Assembly: GCA_013824165.1 (NCBI GenBank)
Contig: PNNH01000048.1
Span: 1-64,000, forward strand
Length of the DNA stretch: 64,000 nt
Source: Methylibium sp.
GTDB taxonomy: Bacteria > Pseudomonadota > Gammaproteobacteria > Burkholderiales > Burkholderiaceae_C
Direction: 5' to 3'
A model generated the notes under the pieces. That model made no database searches. It was not told the DNA's origin and was given only the letters and a program-made list of their open reading frames with translations. This document shows positions 49,718 through 59,378 of this stretch, in pieces. The position numbers and the translations under genes were made by a program. The number at the start of each line of letters is the position of its first letter. The first letter of the stretch is position 1.

Positions 49718-49951
49718 TCAGGCGCGCCCAGCTCGTACGCGTTTGCCGGCCGGCAGCTGCGCATGCACCGCGGTCGGCGCAAGGGCATTCGGAGCGGCCA
49801 CCGGCGCTGGCACCGCCGGCCCTTCAGCGCGTGTCAGCGTCTGCACCGGTGTGGTCTGCTCCGCCAGCCAGAGGCCGATGACGGCCGCGCCGGCCACGGC
49901 CACGAGGGCGGTCAGGAAGGTGCTGCTGCTGTTGTGATTGCGGCTTCTCAT
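49718..49951 (-). CDS. Small signal-anchored protein, unknown
   Basis: 77 aa. One TM/signal segment (FLTALVAVAGAAVIGLWLAE) is followed by an Ala/Pro-rich low-complexity tail (AVPAPVAAPNALAPTAVHAQ). It lacks the duplicated motif of the neighbouring tiny secreted proteins but shares their setting and its own terminator. A TCAGTG word lies ~27 nt before the start, as in gene A. It may be an anchored linker protein; nothing more can be said. Confidence 0.55.
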   Translation of the reverse strand: MRSRNHNSSSTFLTALVAVAGAAVIGLWLAEQTTPVQTLTRAEGPAVPAPVAAPNALAPTAVHAQLPAGKRVRAGRA

Positions 49952-50088
49952 GGCAGGCTCCGAAGATGGCCAGGCTGTCAGTGCGGCTCTACTGTGCAGA
50001 GGTCTGCGGACGCCTGCCAGCGGTGGGCGACGAACTGCGAATCCCGGGCGCCGGCTGGCGCATGGCGGGGACGAAGTGCAGGCGGCGC

Positions 50089-50135
50089 AGAGCCGAGTCA
50101 GGGGCGCAGGCTCGCTGCGCCCTTGACTCGGCTCT
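50089..50135. other. Long 20-bp-stem hairpin, possible structured RNA or palindromic element
   Basis: AGAGCCGAGTCAGGGGCGCA pairs with TGCGCCCTTGACTCGGCTCT around a 7-nt loop; the only irregular pair is G-T. It lies between two small minus-strand genes, 41 nt past the stop of the 50176 gene, and has no T-run on either side. Confidence 0.55.
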
Positions 50136-50175
50136 CGGGCACGATGCGGTCAACGGACTGGAACATCGGCCGACC

Positions 50176-50397
50176 TCAGATGCCCGGGGCGGACTTGGCA
50201 GCCGCCAGACGCTGGTTGTTCAGGCTGCGGCCCTCGACGATGACGCGCGGCAGCTGCACCACGCGGGTTTCAGCCTGCACCGACTTGCCGGTGATGACGA
50301 CCATCGGCAGCTTTTCGATGCGCTGTGCGGGCTGGGCGTGGGCGATGCCGGCGCTGGTCAGGACGGCGGCGATGAGGGCTTGGATCTTCAGTTTCAT
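50176..50397 (-). CDS. Tiny secreted protein C, paralogue of A and B
   Basis: 73 aa from the ATG at 50397. A signal peptide ends GIAHAQP. The mature part has RIEKLPMVVITGKS and VVQLPRVIVEGRS, then NNQRLAAAKSAPGI. It keeps the duplicated motif but lacks the C-terminal cysteines of A and B. AAGGAG lies before the start. The conserved promoter blocks of A and B are only partly present (GGCTGG and CGACACTGA with different spacing). Confidence 0.7.
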   Translation of the reverse strand: MKLKIQALIAAVLTSAGIAHAQPAQRIEKLPMVVITGKSVQAETRVVQLPRVIVEGRSLNNQRLAAAKSAPGI

Positions 50398-50577
50398 GAT
50401 GGACTCCTTGTCGGTGGACTCGAACCCCTGATTGGGTGTCGATGGAGTCAGTGTCGGCGTCGAGGCAGCGGCCAGCCAGGCCGATGAGACAAACTGCAAG
50501 CAAGGCGTGCCTACCTGCAGAAAAAGCCGATGAACGGATCGTCCGAAATGCGGAGAACCCAAACACAGAAGCAAGAA

Positions 50578-50607
50578 GGGGCGATGGACAGCAGCGTCCA
50601 TCGCCCC
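50578..50607 (-). terminator. Terminator of the two-partner secretion operon
   Basis: GGGGCGATGGAC-6 nt-GTCCATCGCCCC, a perfect 12-bp stem, followed on the minus strand by TTCTTGCTT. It lies 60 nt past the exoprotein stop. Confidence 0.8.
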
Positions 50608-50666
50608 AAAGCGGGGCCCTCACGGGCACCCGATCCTCCTCACGGTTCAGTTCATGCCGGCATGCA

Positions 50667-53600
50667 TCACTCCGCGCCGCCTTCAAAGCTGAGCACAACG
50701 GCGCGCACTTGATTGGGCGTGACGCCGGCCTGCTGCTTCAACGCGGTCAGGCTGAAGGCGCTGAGCAGATTCTGGCCCAGTGTCTCGGCCCGGCGCGGCG
50801 CCGAAGCACGCAAGGTGCCGTCATCCATCAACTCGATCCGCAACCAGACCCTCTCGCCGTCGGCCAGCTCTAGCAGGGTCTCAGCGCGCTGACGCACCGG
50901 GACCTTGCCCGAATCCAGCGGCGGCACAGCGGCGGACACCGGACTCAGCGCCATGCTGTCGCCCAGGTCATCAACCCGGAACTGAGCCAGTGCCTGGGGC
51001 TTGGCGCTCCCCCCCGCATCCCGATAGACCGGCAGCAGGCTTTGGCGCGGCTCGCTGAAGCCGACACCTCCCGTCGCCAGGCTCAGCTGGCCTTGATGGC
51101 TCAGCACTTGCTCGGTCGACAGCGAAGCGAGCATGCCGGCAGCCCCTTCGGAAGAGGCGCCTGGACGTGCCGCTGAAGCGCCGAAGCCCGCCACATCTGC
51201 AGCCACAGAGACCAGCGCCGCGCTGCCGCCACCGCTGGCCTGCGCGCCCGAAAGTGGCAAGCCAACTGCGCCCGCGCCACCCAGACCGCCGTCTGTGCCA
51301 CCGTTCTGCGTGCCATTGCCGCCGATCGGCTTGATGATCAAGCCGGACGTTGCGGCCTGGGCTGGCGAAGCCGTGATCGATGCCTTGCCCTGCTGCTGGC
51401 TGGCCTTGAGCTGGTAGTTGGCGGCGTCGGCGCCGTCCAGGGCCAGCGCGATCTGCACCGGCTTGCCTGCTGCGACTGAAGCGTCATCAAACAGGGCCTG
51501 AGCTTTTAGTCGGACGCTGTCGCCGCCGACCAGGCCGCTCAGCGCGGGCAACTGCAGCTCGGCATCCCGTTTGCCGTCATAAGCCTTGTCCTTGACGATG
51601 ACCGCGCCCAGGTCCAGCACCTTGGCGCTGATGTCGCCCTTGGCATTGGCCGAGCCGGAGGCCAGCTGGTAGTTGCCGGCGTCCGCGCCGCTCAGCGCCA
51701 GCGTCACCGCCACGTCCTTGCCCTGGCCTGCGTTCTTGGTATCGAACTGGCCTTGCGCCTGCAGACCCAGCTGGTCGCCCGCCACCGTGCCGGACAGCTT
51801 GCCGCTGACCGTCGCGTCGCGAAGGCCGTCGTAGACCTTGCCCGCCACCGCCAGTTGCTCGGCCGTCACCGTCTTGGGCGTAATCGAGGCCTGCGTGCTG
51901 GCGGTCGTCCCAGCGAAGCTGTAGTTGCCGGCATCGCCGCCCGCCAGCACGCCGTCCAGTTGCACGGTCTTGTTGCTGCCCACATTCTTGTCAAGGAAAG
52001 CCACCCGAACGTCGGCCAGGCTCACGTTGTCGCCGCTGATCAGTCCGTCCACGCGCGTCTGGGTGGCTGTAGCCCGGGTCGTCCCGTCGTAGACCTTGCT
52101 GGCCACCTCGACGCTGGCGCTGAGCTGGCGCGGCGTGATGCTGGCCGTGGCGCTTGTCGACAGTTGGTAGTTACCGGCGTCGGCCCCGCTAAGCGAGAGT
52201 CCGCTCACGTTGACCGCCTTGGCGCTGCCCACGTTCTTGTCGCTGAAGGTCGCCGTGCCACTGCCCGTGACGGCCACGGCATCGCCGCTGATCAACCCGT
52301 CGACACGGTTGCCGCTGAGCTGCGCCTGCAGGCTCGCGTCATAGACCTTGTCGGCCACGCTGCCGGCCACCAGCTGCAGCTGCTTTTTGGTGATCGTGCC
52401 GATGGCGCCGCTGGCGGTGCTGCTGGCCAGACGGTAGCCATAGACCTGCGCGCTGCCCTTGCTGGCCGAGCTGATGGTCAGGCCGTCGACCGACACCGTC
52501 TTGCCGCTACCGGCATTCTTGCTGTCGTACTGTGCCTGGCCGCCGACCGTGTAAGCCACAGTGTCGCCATCGATGGCGCCGCTGCTTTGGTAGTTGGCAG
52601 CGCTGAGCGTGGCATTGCGCAGTCCGTCATAGACCTTGCTGATGCTGCCGGTCAGCGTCACCGTGATGGTGGGCGCCACGGTGTAAAGGAAGCCATTGCC
52701 CGTGCCCAGCACGGTGCTGGACGGCGTGGCGTCGTACTGCTTGAAGGCGCTGCTCAGGCCACCGCGGGTATCGGCCGTGGGTGTGGTGGAGTACACCAGC
52801 CAGCGGCCAGAACCGCCGGCGCTCAGGGCCGAGGCACCTGCGTTGTTGACGAAATTGCGGCCGGCCTGCAGCAGCAGCGGCGTGGCGGCTGCACTGCTGT
52901 TGCCGGCGCTAACCGTCTGATTCAGGATCAGGTCAGAGGCCGCACCCAGGGCACGCAGATCGACGCTGTCGCTGGCGCTGACGCCGTTCAGGCCATCGGC
53001 GCTGCCCACCGTCAGGCTGGCAGCATTGCTCAGCTTGACTTGCGCAGCGCTGGCAGCGATTTCGCCGACCTGATGGTTGGTGGCGCTCAGCACGGCATTG
53101 CCCGTGCTGCGCAGGGCCAGCTTGGCGGCCGTGATGCTGCCGCTGCCGCTGATGCCGGTGCCGCCCTTGTCATTCAGGGACACGGTGCCCGCAGCGCGCA
53201 GCGCCTGGCTGACATCCAAACCGCCCCGCTCGGCGCTGAGGAACAGGCTGCCGCTATCCACGCGCTGGGCGCCCGCCAGCTCGACCTGGCGCCCGTTCAC
53301 CTCCAGACGATCCAGTGCGGTGACCTGCAGCGCATTCAGCTTGACATCGTCATCGGCCGCATCGATGCGCAGCACCTTGCTGCCATTGAAGGTCTGCAGG
53401 CTGGCCTCGCTCAGCGCACCCATCGAGCCGCCAAGCTCGAAGAAGTTGTTGCTGCCGGGCATGCTGAACTCGACCGTGGCCTGGCTTTGGCCACTGACGC
53501 TCGCCTTGTTGGAGGCATTGAATGGATCAACGGCCTCGAAGCCACCTGCCGCCTCCAGGCGCAGCGTGCTGGCCTTGTCGTTGAAGGCGATTGGAGCCTT

Positions 53601-56570
53601 CAGGCCCAGCGTGCCGTTGCCCACTGCAGTCAGCGTCACGCGGCTGGCGGCGTCGATGCTCAGGCCGTTGAGCCCATCCACCGTGCCCAGGCCCCAGTTC
53701 GAGACCGAGCTGCGAACCTGGCTGTCGCCGCTGGTCTTCAGCGCCAGTGTGGTGAAGTTGAAGCTGGCGTCGCTGATCTCGGCGCCGCCGCCGGCCGTGA
53801 TGGCCAGATTGGACGCCGCCACGCCACCGTTCACGCCCAGCACGCGCTGGCCGCTCTTCAGATGAACCGAGCTGGCCGTGGTCGTGATGTCGTTGTCAAA
53901 GATCAGGTTGCCGCCGTCGCTGCGCCCCACTTCCAGCGTGCCTGCATTGACCAGCCCGATGGTGGCGTTGTTCAGGCCCGTGCCCAGGCGCAGCTCATTG
54001 GCCGCTGTCATCTGGCGCAGCGTGACCTTGCCGGTGCCGCCGTCGGCGGTGACGGCTTTGCTGATGTTGATCGTGTCGCCGGTGAGCGTCAGGCCGCCGG
54101 TGGTGTTGGTCAGCGTGCCCGCGCTGATGTCCACGGTCTTGTTGACCATCTCGAAGAAGCCGCTGGCGCTGAAGCTGAAGTCGCTGCCCACGCTCACCGT
54201 GCCGGTGCCATCCTCCCGGCCAATGGTCAGGTTCTTGATGCCGGGCAACTTGTCCAGCGTGGCGGCCGAGGCGAAGCCGTTCACGTCGCCCAACACCATA
54301 TTGGTAGCCTTGTCATGGGGCTCCAGACGCAGCGAGGCGGTGCTGAGGTTGTTCAGCGTGGCCGTGCCCCAGTCGATCTTGTTGGCGCGCAAGGTCAGCG
54401 TGCCGGTGCCAGTGTCCAGATTGACGCTGACATTGCCGAAGTTGATGTTGGCGTCGGTATGGATGCTGGCGCCACCCTTGAAGGTAAAGGGCGTGGAGAT
54501 GTCGACATCGCCACTGACGCTGAGCAAGCCGCCCAGGATCTTGCTGCCATTGGTGTAGGTGCCGTCAGCCTTGAAGAAGATGCGCCCACTGTCCAGGGTC
54601 ATGCTGGAGTTCAGGGTCACAGTGCCGCTGCCGGTCGACACGTAGAGGTTGCCGCCTCGGGTGCTCACCGGGGCCGAGAGCGTGAAGAAGCCGGCGCCGC
54701 CATTGTCTGAATCCGCCCAGATCCGCACATAGCCGCCGTTGGTGCTCAACGAACCGCCGACGGTAGCGCCGTCCGCGCCATAGATGGTGATGGACGCGTC
54801 GCCCGGGGTGCCGCTGCCGGGTACGGTCACATCGTGGCTGGGCAGGCTGACAGGGTTGCTGCCTGCGCCCTGGGCGATCAGGGTGGGGGCGTTGAGCACC
54901 CGGCCTGAATTGGTACCCCCGGCCACCAGCATAAGGCTGCCGCTGCCTGATACCTCCAGCACATTGCTGGCATTGGCGAACATCAGATCTGTGTAAGAGG
55001 CAAAGCTGCCGTCGCTGAGATTGGCCGGCGGCGTCAGGTGGCCGCCATTGGACGTGCCGGCCTCGATGCGCAGGCTGACGTTGTCCTGCATGGTGATGCG
55101 GCCATCCCCACCGTCGAGAGTGAGGTCGGTGACGAGGACGTCGCCCGTGGCCTGAAGCAGCACATTGGCCTGCTGGGCTTCGATGTCCTTTTCGAAGACC
55201 ACTGAACCATCCATGGCACCGGAGCCGCTGCCGCCGCTGCGAATCTCCAGCGTGGAGGGGTCCAGCAGCAGATCGCCCGTGCGGCCCTTCACGGCGCGCG
55301 CATCGGTGCGGCCGCGATAGGCCAGTTCCTGCTTGCCCGAGACTTCGGCGCGCCCGCCGTCGCCACCTTCAGCGCCGCCGCGCACGCTGATGCTGCCGGC
55401 AAACTCGGTGCGGCCATCGGACCAGAACACCACCTCGCCGCCCTGGCCTTGATCACGTGCGTCTGCGCGTGCCGTGCTCGCGGCATCCACCTTCACCGTC
55501 TGCGCATTGCGCAGCGAGGCGTCCTTGCCCTGCCAACCACCGCCGACATGGATACGCCCGCCACCGGCAGCACCGCTGGCGTCGAGCTGCGCGCCCTGCA
55601 GCTGGATCTGCTGGCCCTGCACATCGATGCGGCCGCCCTGTGCCTGTGCCGAGCTGGCGTCCAGCGCGCCGCGCAGGTTCACATTGCCGAAATCGCCGCC
55701 ATCCAGCACGATGCGGCCACCCTGCTGGCTCAGGCCTTTGGCCTCCACCACGCCGTCCATGTTCAGCACGCTGGCACGCAGCGCGCTGGCGCCTTGGGCA
55801 CTCAGTAACACGTGCTGGCCCTCGATGCGGCCACTGTGGCTGAGCTGGGCGTCCAGCGCGGCGCGCTCCACCTGCACCTGCAGCAGGCCATCGCCGCTGA
55901 AGTCCAGCGCCACCTTGTCGGCGGCCACCAGCGCCATCTGGGCGCCTTGCACGCTGCCGCTGTTCTCCAGGCTGGGCGCCAGCAAGGCCACCAAATCGGC
56001 CTTGATCTGCCCCTGATTGCGCAGCGCACCGGCCTGCCCCGCACCATCAAAGCGTGCGCGGCCCGCCAGGAAGTCCTCGTCCTTGACCGACAGGGTCGCG
56101 CCGACAAAACCGCCGACCTGCACCTGCGCGCCCTTGCCGATCACCAGGCCATTGGGGTTGATCAGCCAGAGCTGACCATTCGCGCTGAGCTGCCCATCGA
56201 TCTGGCTGGCGCCATGGCCCAGCACGCGATTCAGGACCACGGCGCTGGAATGAGGCTGCTCGAAACGCACGCTGCCGCCAGCGCCGATGTTGAAGCTGTT
56301 CCAGTTCAGGATCAGCTTGTCGCTGGCCTGCTGCACCGTCATCTGGCTGCCGTTGGTGTTGATCTGCGCCTGTCCGGCGCCAATCTGGCCGCCACCCGGC
56401 AGCACCTGTGCAGCCGCTGCGCCGGCCAGTCCCAGCAGGGCACTGGCAAGCAGGGCGCGACTGGCGCGCTTGCCGCGCGACTTGGTGGTTTCGGGCACCG
56501 GCACATAGGTGCCACTGGCTTCACTCCAGACCAGACGGAATGCGTGATTCATCGAAGCTTTGCTTGTCAT
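50667..56570 (-). CDS. Filamentous-haemagglutinin-type two-partner secretion exoprotein
   Basis: 1967 aa. The ATG at 56570 has GAGAG upstream; Met at 56552 starts the extended signal-peptide motif MNHAFRLVWSEASGTYVPVP. The TPS secretion domain (~50-330) holds QASDKLILNWNSFNIG, SQIDGQLSANGQLWLINPNG and VIGKGAQVQVGGFVG. A long beta-helix of degenerate Gly/Ser/Asp-rich repeats follows. Five YDG-type repeats (KVYDG or KAYDG, roughly every 85 residues, ~1310-1745) precede a Gly/Ala-rich C-terminus. It has no toxin domain, so adhesin or matrix roles are likely. The TPS transporter gene lies 59 nt upstream. Confidence 0.92.
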   Translation of the reverse strand: MTSKASMNHAFRLVWSEASGTYVPVPETTKSRGKRASRALLASALLGLAGAAAAQVLPGGGQIGAGQAQINTNGSQMTVQQASDKLILNWNSFNIGAGGSVRFEQPHSSAVVLNRVLGHGASQIDGQLSANGQLWLINPNGLVIGKGAQVQVGGFVGATLSVKDEDFLAGRARFDGAGQAGALRNQGQIKADLVALLAPSLENSGSVQGAQMALVAADKVALDFSGDGLLQVQVERAALDAQLSHSGRIEGQHVLLSAQGASALRASVLNMDGVVEAKGLSQQGGRIVLDGGDFGNVNLRGALDASSAQAQGGRIDVQGQQIQLQGAQLDASGAAGGGRIHVGGGWQGKDASLRNAQTVKVDAASTARADARDQGQGGEVVFWSDGRTEFAGSISVRGGAEGGDGGRAEVSGKQELAYRGRTDARAVKGRTGDLLLDPSTLEIRSGGSGSGAMDGSVVFEKDIEAQQANVLLQATGDVLVTDLTLDGGDGRITMQDNVSLRIEAGTSNGGHLTPPANLSDGSFASYTDLMFANASNVLEVSGSGSLMLVAGGTNSGRVLNAPTLIAQGAGSNPVSLPSHDVTVPGSGTPGDASITIYGADGATVGGSLSTNGGYVRIWADSDNGGAGFFTLSAPVSTRGGNLYVSTGSGTVTLNSSMTLDSGRIFFKADGTYTNGSKILGGLLSVSGDVDISTPFTFKGGASIHTDANINFGNVSVNLDTGTGTLTLRANKIDWGTATLNNLSTASLRLEPHDKATNMVLGDVNGFASAATLDKLPGIKNLTIGREDGTGTVSVGSDFSFSASGFFEMVNKTVDISAGTLTNTTGGLTLTGDTINISKAVTADGGTGKVTLRQMTAANELRLGTGLNNATIGLVNAGTLEVGRSDGGNLIFDNDITTTASSVHLKSGQRVLGVNGGVAASNLAITAGGGAEISDASFNFTTLALKTSGDSQVRSSVSNWGLGTVDGLNGLSIDAASRVTLTAVGNGTLGLKAPIAFNDKASTLRLEAAGGFEAVDPFNASNKASVSGQSQATVEFSMPGSNNFFELGGSMGALSEASLQTFNGSKVLRIDAADDDVKLNALQVTALDRLEVNGRQVELAGAQRVDSGSLFLSAERGGLDVSQALRAAGTVSLNDKGGTGISGSGSITAAKLALRSTGNAVLSATNHQVGEIAASAAQVKLSNAASLTVGSADGLNGVSASDSVDLRALGAASDLILNQTVSAGNSSAAATPLLLQAGRNFVNNAGASALSAGGSGRWLVYSTTPTADTRGGLSSAFKQYDATPSSTVLGTGNGFLYTVAPTITVTLTGSISKVYDGLRNATLSAANYQSSGAIDGDTVAYTVGGQAQYDSKNAGSGKTVSVDGLTISSASKGSAQVYGYRLASSTASGAIGTITKKQLQLVAGSVADKVYDASLQAQLSGNRVDGLISGDAVAVTGSGTATFSDKNVGSAKAVNVSGLSLSGADAGNYQLSTSATASITPRQLSASVEVASKVYDGTTRATATQTRVDGLISGDNVSLADVRVAFLDKNVGSNKTVQLDGVLAGGDAGNYSFAGTTASTQASITPKTVTAEQLAVAGKVYDGLRDATVSGKLSGTVAGDQLGLQAQGQFDTKNAGQGKDVAVTLALSGADAGNYQLASGSANAKGDISAKVLDLGAVIVKDKAYDGKRDAELQLPALSGLVGGDSVRLKAQALFDDASVAAGKPVQIALALDGADAANYQLKASQQQGKASITASPAQAATSGLIIKPIGGNGTQNGGTDGGLGGAGAVGLPLSGAQASGGGSAALVSVAADVAGFGASAARPGASSEGAAGMLASLSTEQVLSHQGQLSLATGGVGFSEPRQSLLPVYRDAGGSAKPQALAQFRVDDLGDSMALSPVSAAVPPLDSGKVPVRQRAETLLELADGERVWLRIELMDDGTLRASAPRRAETLGQNLLSAFSLTALKQQAGVTPNQVRAVVLSFEGGAE

Positions 56571-56629
56571 GCTGACGTTCTCTCGTTTTTTTGGGTTCGC
56601 GCTTGTGGGCGGTTCAGAGGCGGCTGCGC

Positions 56630-58408
56630 TCAGTAGCGCAGGCTGGCCTGCACCCACAGGTGATTGCGGCTGCTGCGGCCGTCGGCATTCAGGCCGGCGG
56701 CGCTGCGGCCCGGGTTGCTGCCCAGCGCATGCGCCCAGGCCGAACGCAGCGACCAGCGCTCGCCATACAGGTTCACACCGACTCCAGCGCCTGAGAGGGC
56801 ATAGCCGTTGTCGCGCCCGGCGGGCGTCGCGCCGGCCCAGGGCTGGGCCTGCTGCGTGATGCGGCCATAGTCGACAAAGGCGAGCAGCTGGCTGCGCAGC
56901 TCGGGCATCAGCTGGAGCTCACGACGGACTTCCAGATTCAGCAGCCAGCCGCTGTCGCCACTGGCTTCGCCCGAGGCCTGGCCACGCACACCGGCCGCGC
57001 CACCGAGGATGAACTTCTCGGAAGAGTCGAGGTTGCGCCCGGCGAGCTGGGCACTTGCGCCCATGAACAGGCTCCAGTCCGGCGCGCCCTCAAAGCCCTG
57101 CGTGCGTGCGGCCCGCCCGTAGACCTTGCTGAAGCCGCCGGCTGTGCGCGCACTGAGGCTGTCAGCCAGGCGGTCCGCACTGTTGTCCAGGTCCAGCTGT
57201 CCGACCGCGAAACCGGCACTCAGCTCGTTGTACGCAACGCCCAGCCAGTCGCTGCGGAAGCTGCCGTTAAGGCTGGCGCTGGCCTTGTGCACGCGCCGGG
57301 CTCGGATCTCCTGGCCCAGGGCCTTGTCGCTCATGCCCTTGCGCTCCACCTCGAAACTCGCGTTCAGATTGCGCTCCCGCGCGCGCAGCAGCGGATAGGC
57401 GAGCCCCGCGGACAGCGTGCTGGCCGTGCCGGTCAGGTTCAGCGCTGCAGCATCAGCACCCACCTGGTAGCGCATCCAGCTGCCGCTGAACTGCGCCCGC
57501 AGGCCTTGCGGGTTCAGGCCCAGGGCGTAACTGGCCGATGCCTGATCGCTGCCACGGCTGTGGCTGAGCCCCAGCCCCAGCAGATCGTCGTTGCCGAATG
57601 GCCGATACAGCGCCGCCTGCGCGCCGGCGCGCCAGTCGCCGGTGTAGCGGTTGCCAAAGCTGTCCAGCGTGGCCTGGGCGCTCCAGTCGCGCGGCGTATC
57701 GGCGCGCACCAACAAGCGGCTGCTGCCGGGCTCCTTGCCCTTCTCCAGCGAGGCACGCGACTGCACGCCCGGCACTTCGCTGATCAGCAGCAGCGCACGC
57801 TCCAGCTGTTCGCTGCGCACCGTGCCCTCCGGCAGCGCGGCATTGGCGACGCCAGCCAGCCAGACGCCAAGCTCGGGATCTGCGGCCATCACCTTGACGC
57901 GATCCGGACCTGTCTGCAGCCGGCCCGCCATCACCGCAATTTCCAGGTCACCTGCGCTCAGATCCTGACGCGGCAGATAGGCGCGCGCGAGCGGATAGCC
58001 CGCCGCTTGCAGCGCCATCGTGACCCGGCTCGCCAACTGCTGCAGCTGCGCATGGTTGAGCGTGCGGCCCTTGGCGTCCACCAGCAGTGCCTGCAACTGC
58101 GCATCGCTGAGCAATCCGTCCGCGCCGGAAACCCGCACCCGCTCGATGCGGGCGCGCAAGCCCGGCTGGGCCGCCGCTGTATCGAGCGCCTGTGCATTGA
58201 CATTGACCGGCGCCGCAGCCGGGCGCACCGCACTCTTGTCCAGGCGTTGCTGCTCGTTAAGCAGCTGACCGGCATCCGGCACCGCCGCCTGTGCGCCAAG
58301 GCCCATCAACAGGCCGGGCAGCAGCGCGATGCGGCCTGCCAGCTTGCCGATCGAAGGCGTGAATCGGGCCGGGCTCTTTGGGGGTTTCACTGGCATCTTG
58401 TTATCCAT
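56630..58408 (-). CDS. ShlB/FhaC/HecB-family TPS outer-membrane transporter
   Basis: 592 aa from the ATG at 58408; GTG at 58414 and ATG at 58396 (better ribosome spacing) are alternatives. A signal peptide ends GLGAQAAVP. POTRA domains cover ~75-230 (ARIERVRVSGADGLLSDAQL, GYPLARAYLPRQDLS). The 16-strand barrel carries the lid motif FILGGAAGVRG and ends in a Tyr (SLRY). It exports the exoprotein encoded downstream, recognising its TPS domain. Confidence 0.93.
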   Translation of the reverse strand: MDNKMPVKPPKSPARFTPSIGKLAGRIALLPGLLMGLGAQAAVPDAGQLLNEQQRLDKSAVRPAAAPVNVNAQALDTAAAQPGLRARIERVRVSGADGLLSDAQLQALLVDAKGRTLNHAQLQQLASRVTMALQAAGYPLARAYLPRQDLSAGDLEIAVMAGRLQTGPDRVKVMAADPELGVWLAGVANAALPEGTVRSEQLERALLLISEVPGVQSRASLEKGKEPGSSRLLVRADTPRDWSAQATLDSFGNRYTGDWRAGAQAALYRPFGNDDLLGLGLSHSRGSDQASASYALGLNPQGLRAQFSGSWMRYQVGADAAALNLTGTASTLSAGLAYPLLRARERNLNASFEVERKGMSDKALGQEIRARRVHKASASLNGSFRSDWLGVAYNELSAGFAVGQLDLDNSADRLADSLSARTAGGFSKVYGRAARTQGFEGAPDWSLFMGASAQLAGRNLDSSEKFILGGAAGVRGQASGEASGDSGWLLNLEVRRELQLMPELRSQLLAFVDYGRITQQAQPWAGATPAGRDNGYALSGAGVGVNLYGERWSLRSAWAHALGSNPGRSAAGLNADGRSSRNHLWVQASLRY

Positions 58409-58571
58409 TTCCACAACGATCTGTAACAGCCCGGTTTATCGACGCGAGCGTTGCAGGCGACCTTTGCCAGTCCGCCTCCAAGCTTTGCCAAACAGCACAA
58501 GCGCCGAGGAATGCCTGCTGTTCGTTAGATCGGTCACATGTCGCGGGAATCGGTGACAATCGCGCCCCGTG

Positions 58572-59378
58572 ATGAACTGCGCTGTATCCGAGAGCCCGCC
58601 AGGCGCCATGCCGCTGGTGCTGCTGGTTGATGACGAGCCCGAAGCGCTGAGCTGGCTGGTACGCCTGTTGCGACCCCACTACCGGCTGAGCTTCGCCACC
58701 GACGGGAAAGGCGCTCTCAACAAGGCTGAGGCGCTGAGCCCTGACCTGGTGCTGATGGACATCGGCCTGCCTGACCTGGACGGTTTCGCCTTGTGCCGCC
58801 GCCTCAAAGCCAGCCCGGCCCTGGAAGCGGTGCCGCTGCTGTTCCTGAGTTCACACAACGAGCCGCAGCGCCGTATTGACGGCCTTGCCCTGGGCGCGGT
58901 GGATTTCATCGGCAAGGACTGCCATGGAGAGGAAGTGCTGGCGCGTGTGCGTTTGCACCTGAGCTTGTCGCGCCGGCAGCGCTCAGGCCAGGCGCAGCCC
59001 GAGGTCGCGCCTGCCGACCCGGATCAAGCCCTGGCCCAGACGATTGCCGCCCACATCCGCGCCAGGCTGGACCAGGCGCTGACGGTGGGCGCGATTGCGC
59101 GCCACTTCGGCCTGGCGGACAAAGGCCTGCTGCGCCTGTTCCGGGAGCAACTGGGGCAGACCGTCTCCGGCTTCATCGGCGAGGAGCGCATGCGCGCGGG
59201 CCAGCGCCTGCTGCAGGAGACCAATCTGCCGGTGCAGCAGATTGCACTGGCGGTGGGCTATGGCAACCCAGGCAACTTTTCGACCGCCTTCCGGGAACGC
59301 CACGGAATGACTCCGCTTGCCTATCGACTCGGGTGGCGCGAAAGCGCCAGCAGCAGCGCCGGCACCGCCAGCGCATGA
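58572..59378 (+). CDS. Receiver-AraC response regulator
   Basis: 268 aa from the ATG at 58572 (a GTG lies one codon before). Receiver ~15-130: VDDEP, phospho-acceptor Asp in LVLMDIGLPDLDG, Lys in FIGKDCHGEE. The AraC/XylS double HTH covers ~165-255 (LTVGAIARHFGLADKGLLRL, NLPVQQIALAVGYGNPGNFS). It overlaps the sensor kinase gene (ATGA). It is divergent from the two-partner secretion operon, whose promoter it may control. Confidence 0.9.
   Translation: MNCAVSESPPGAMPLVLLVDDEPEALSWLVRLLRPHYRLSFATDGKGALNKAEALSPDLVLMDIGLPDLDGFALCRRLKASPALEAVPLLFLSSHNEPQRRIDGLALGAVDFIGKDCHGEEVLARVRLHLSLSRRQRSGQAQPEVAPADPDQALAQTIAAHIRARLDQALTVGAIARHFGLADKGLLRLFREQLGQTVSGFIGEERMRAGQRLLQETNLPVQQIALAVGYGNPGNFSTAFRERHGMTPLAYRLGWRESASSSAGTASA

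Noticed and set aside
51567-52660. Apparent DNA-level repeats in the exoprotein gene
   Set aside because: These reflect the protein YDG repeats, which are diverged at DNA level; not a CRISPR or tandem satellite.
51753-54710. 985-codon open frame on the plus strand inside the exoprotein gene
   Set aside because: It is antisense to a well-supported TPS exoprotein with signal motif, TPS domain and YDG repeats; long antisense frames are common in GC-rich DNA. Composition is His/Arg/Ala-rich with no domain.
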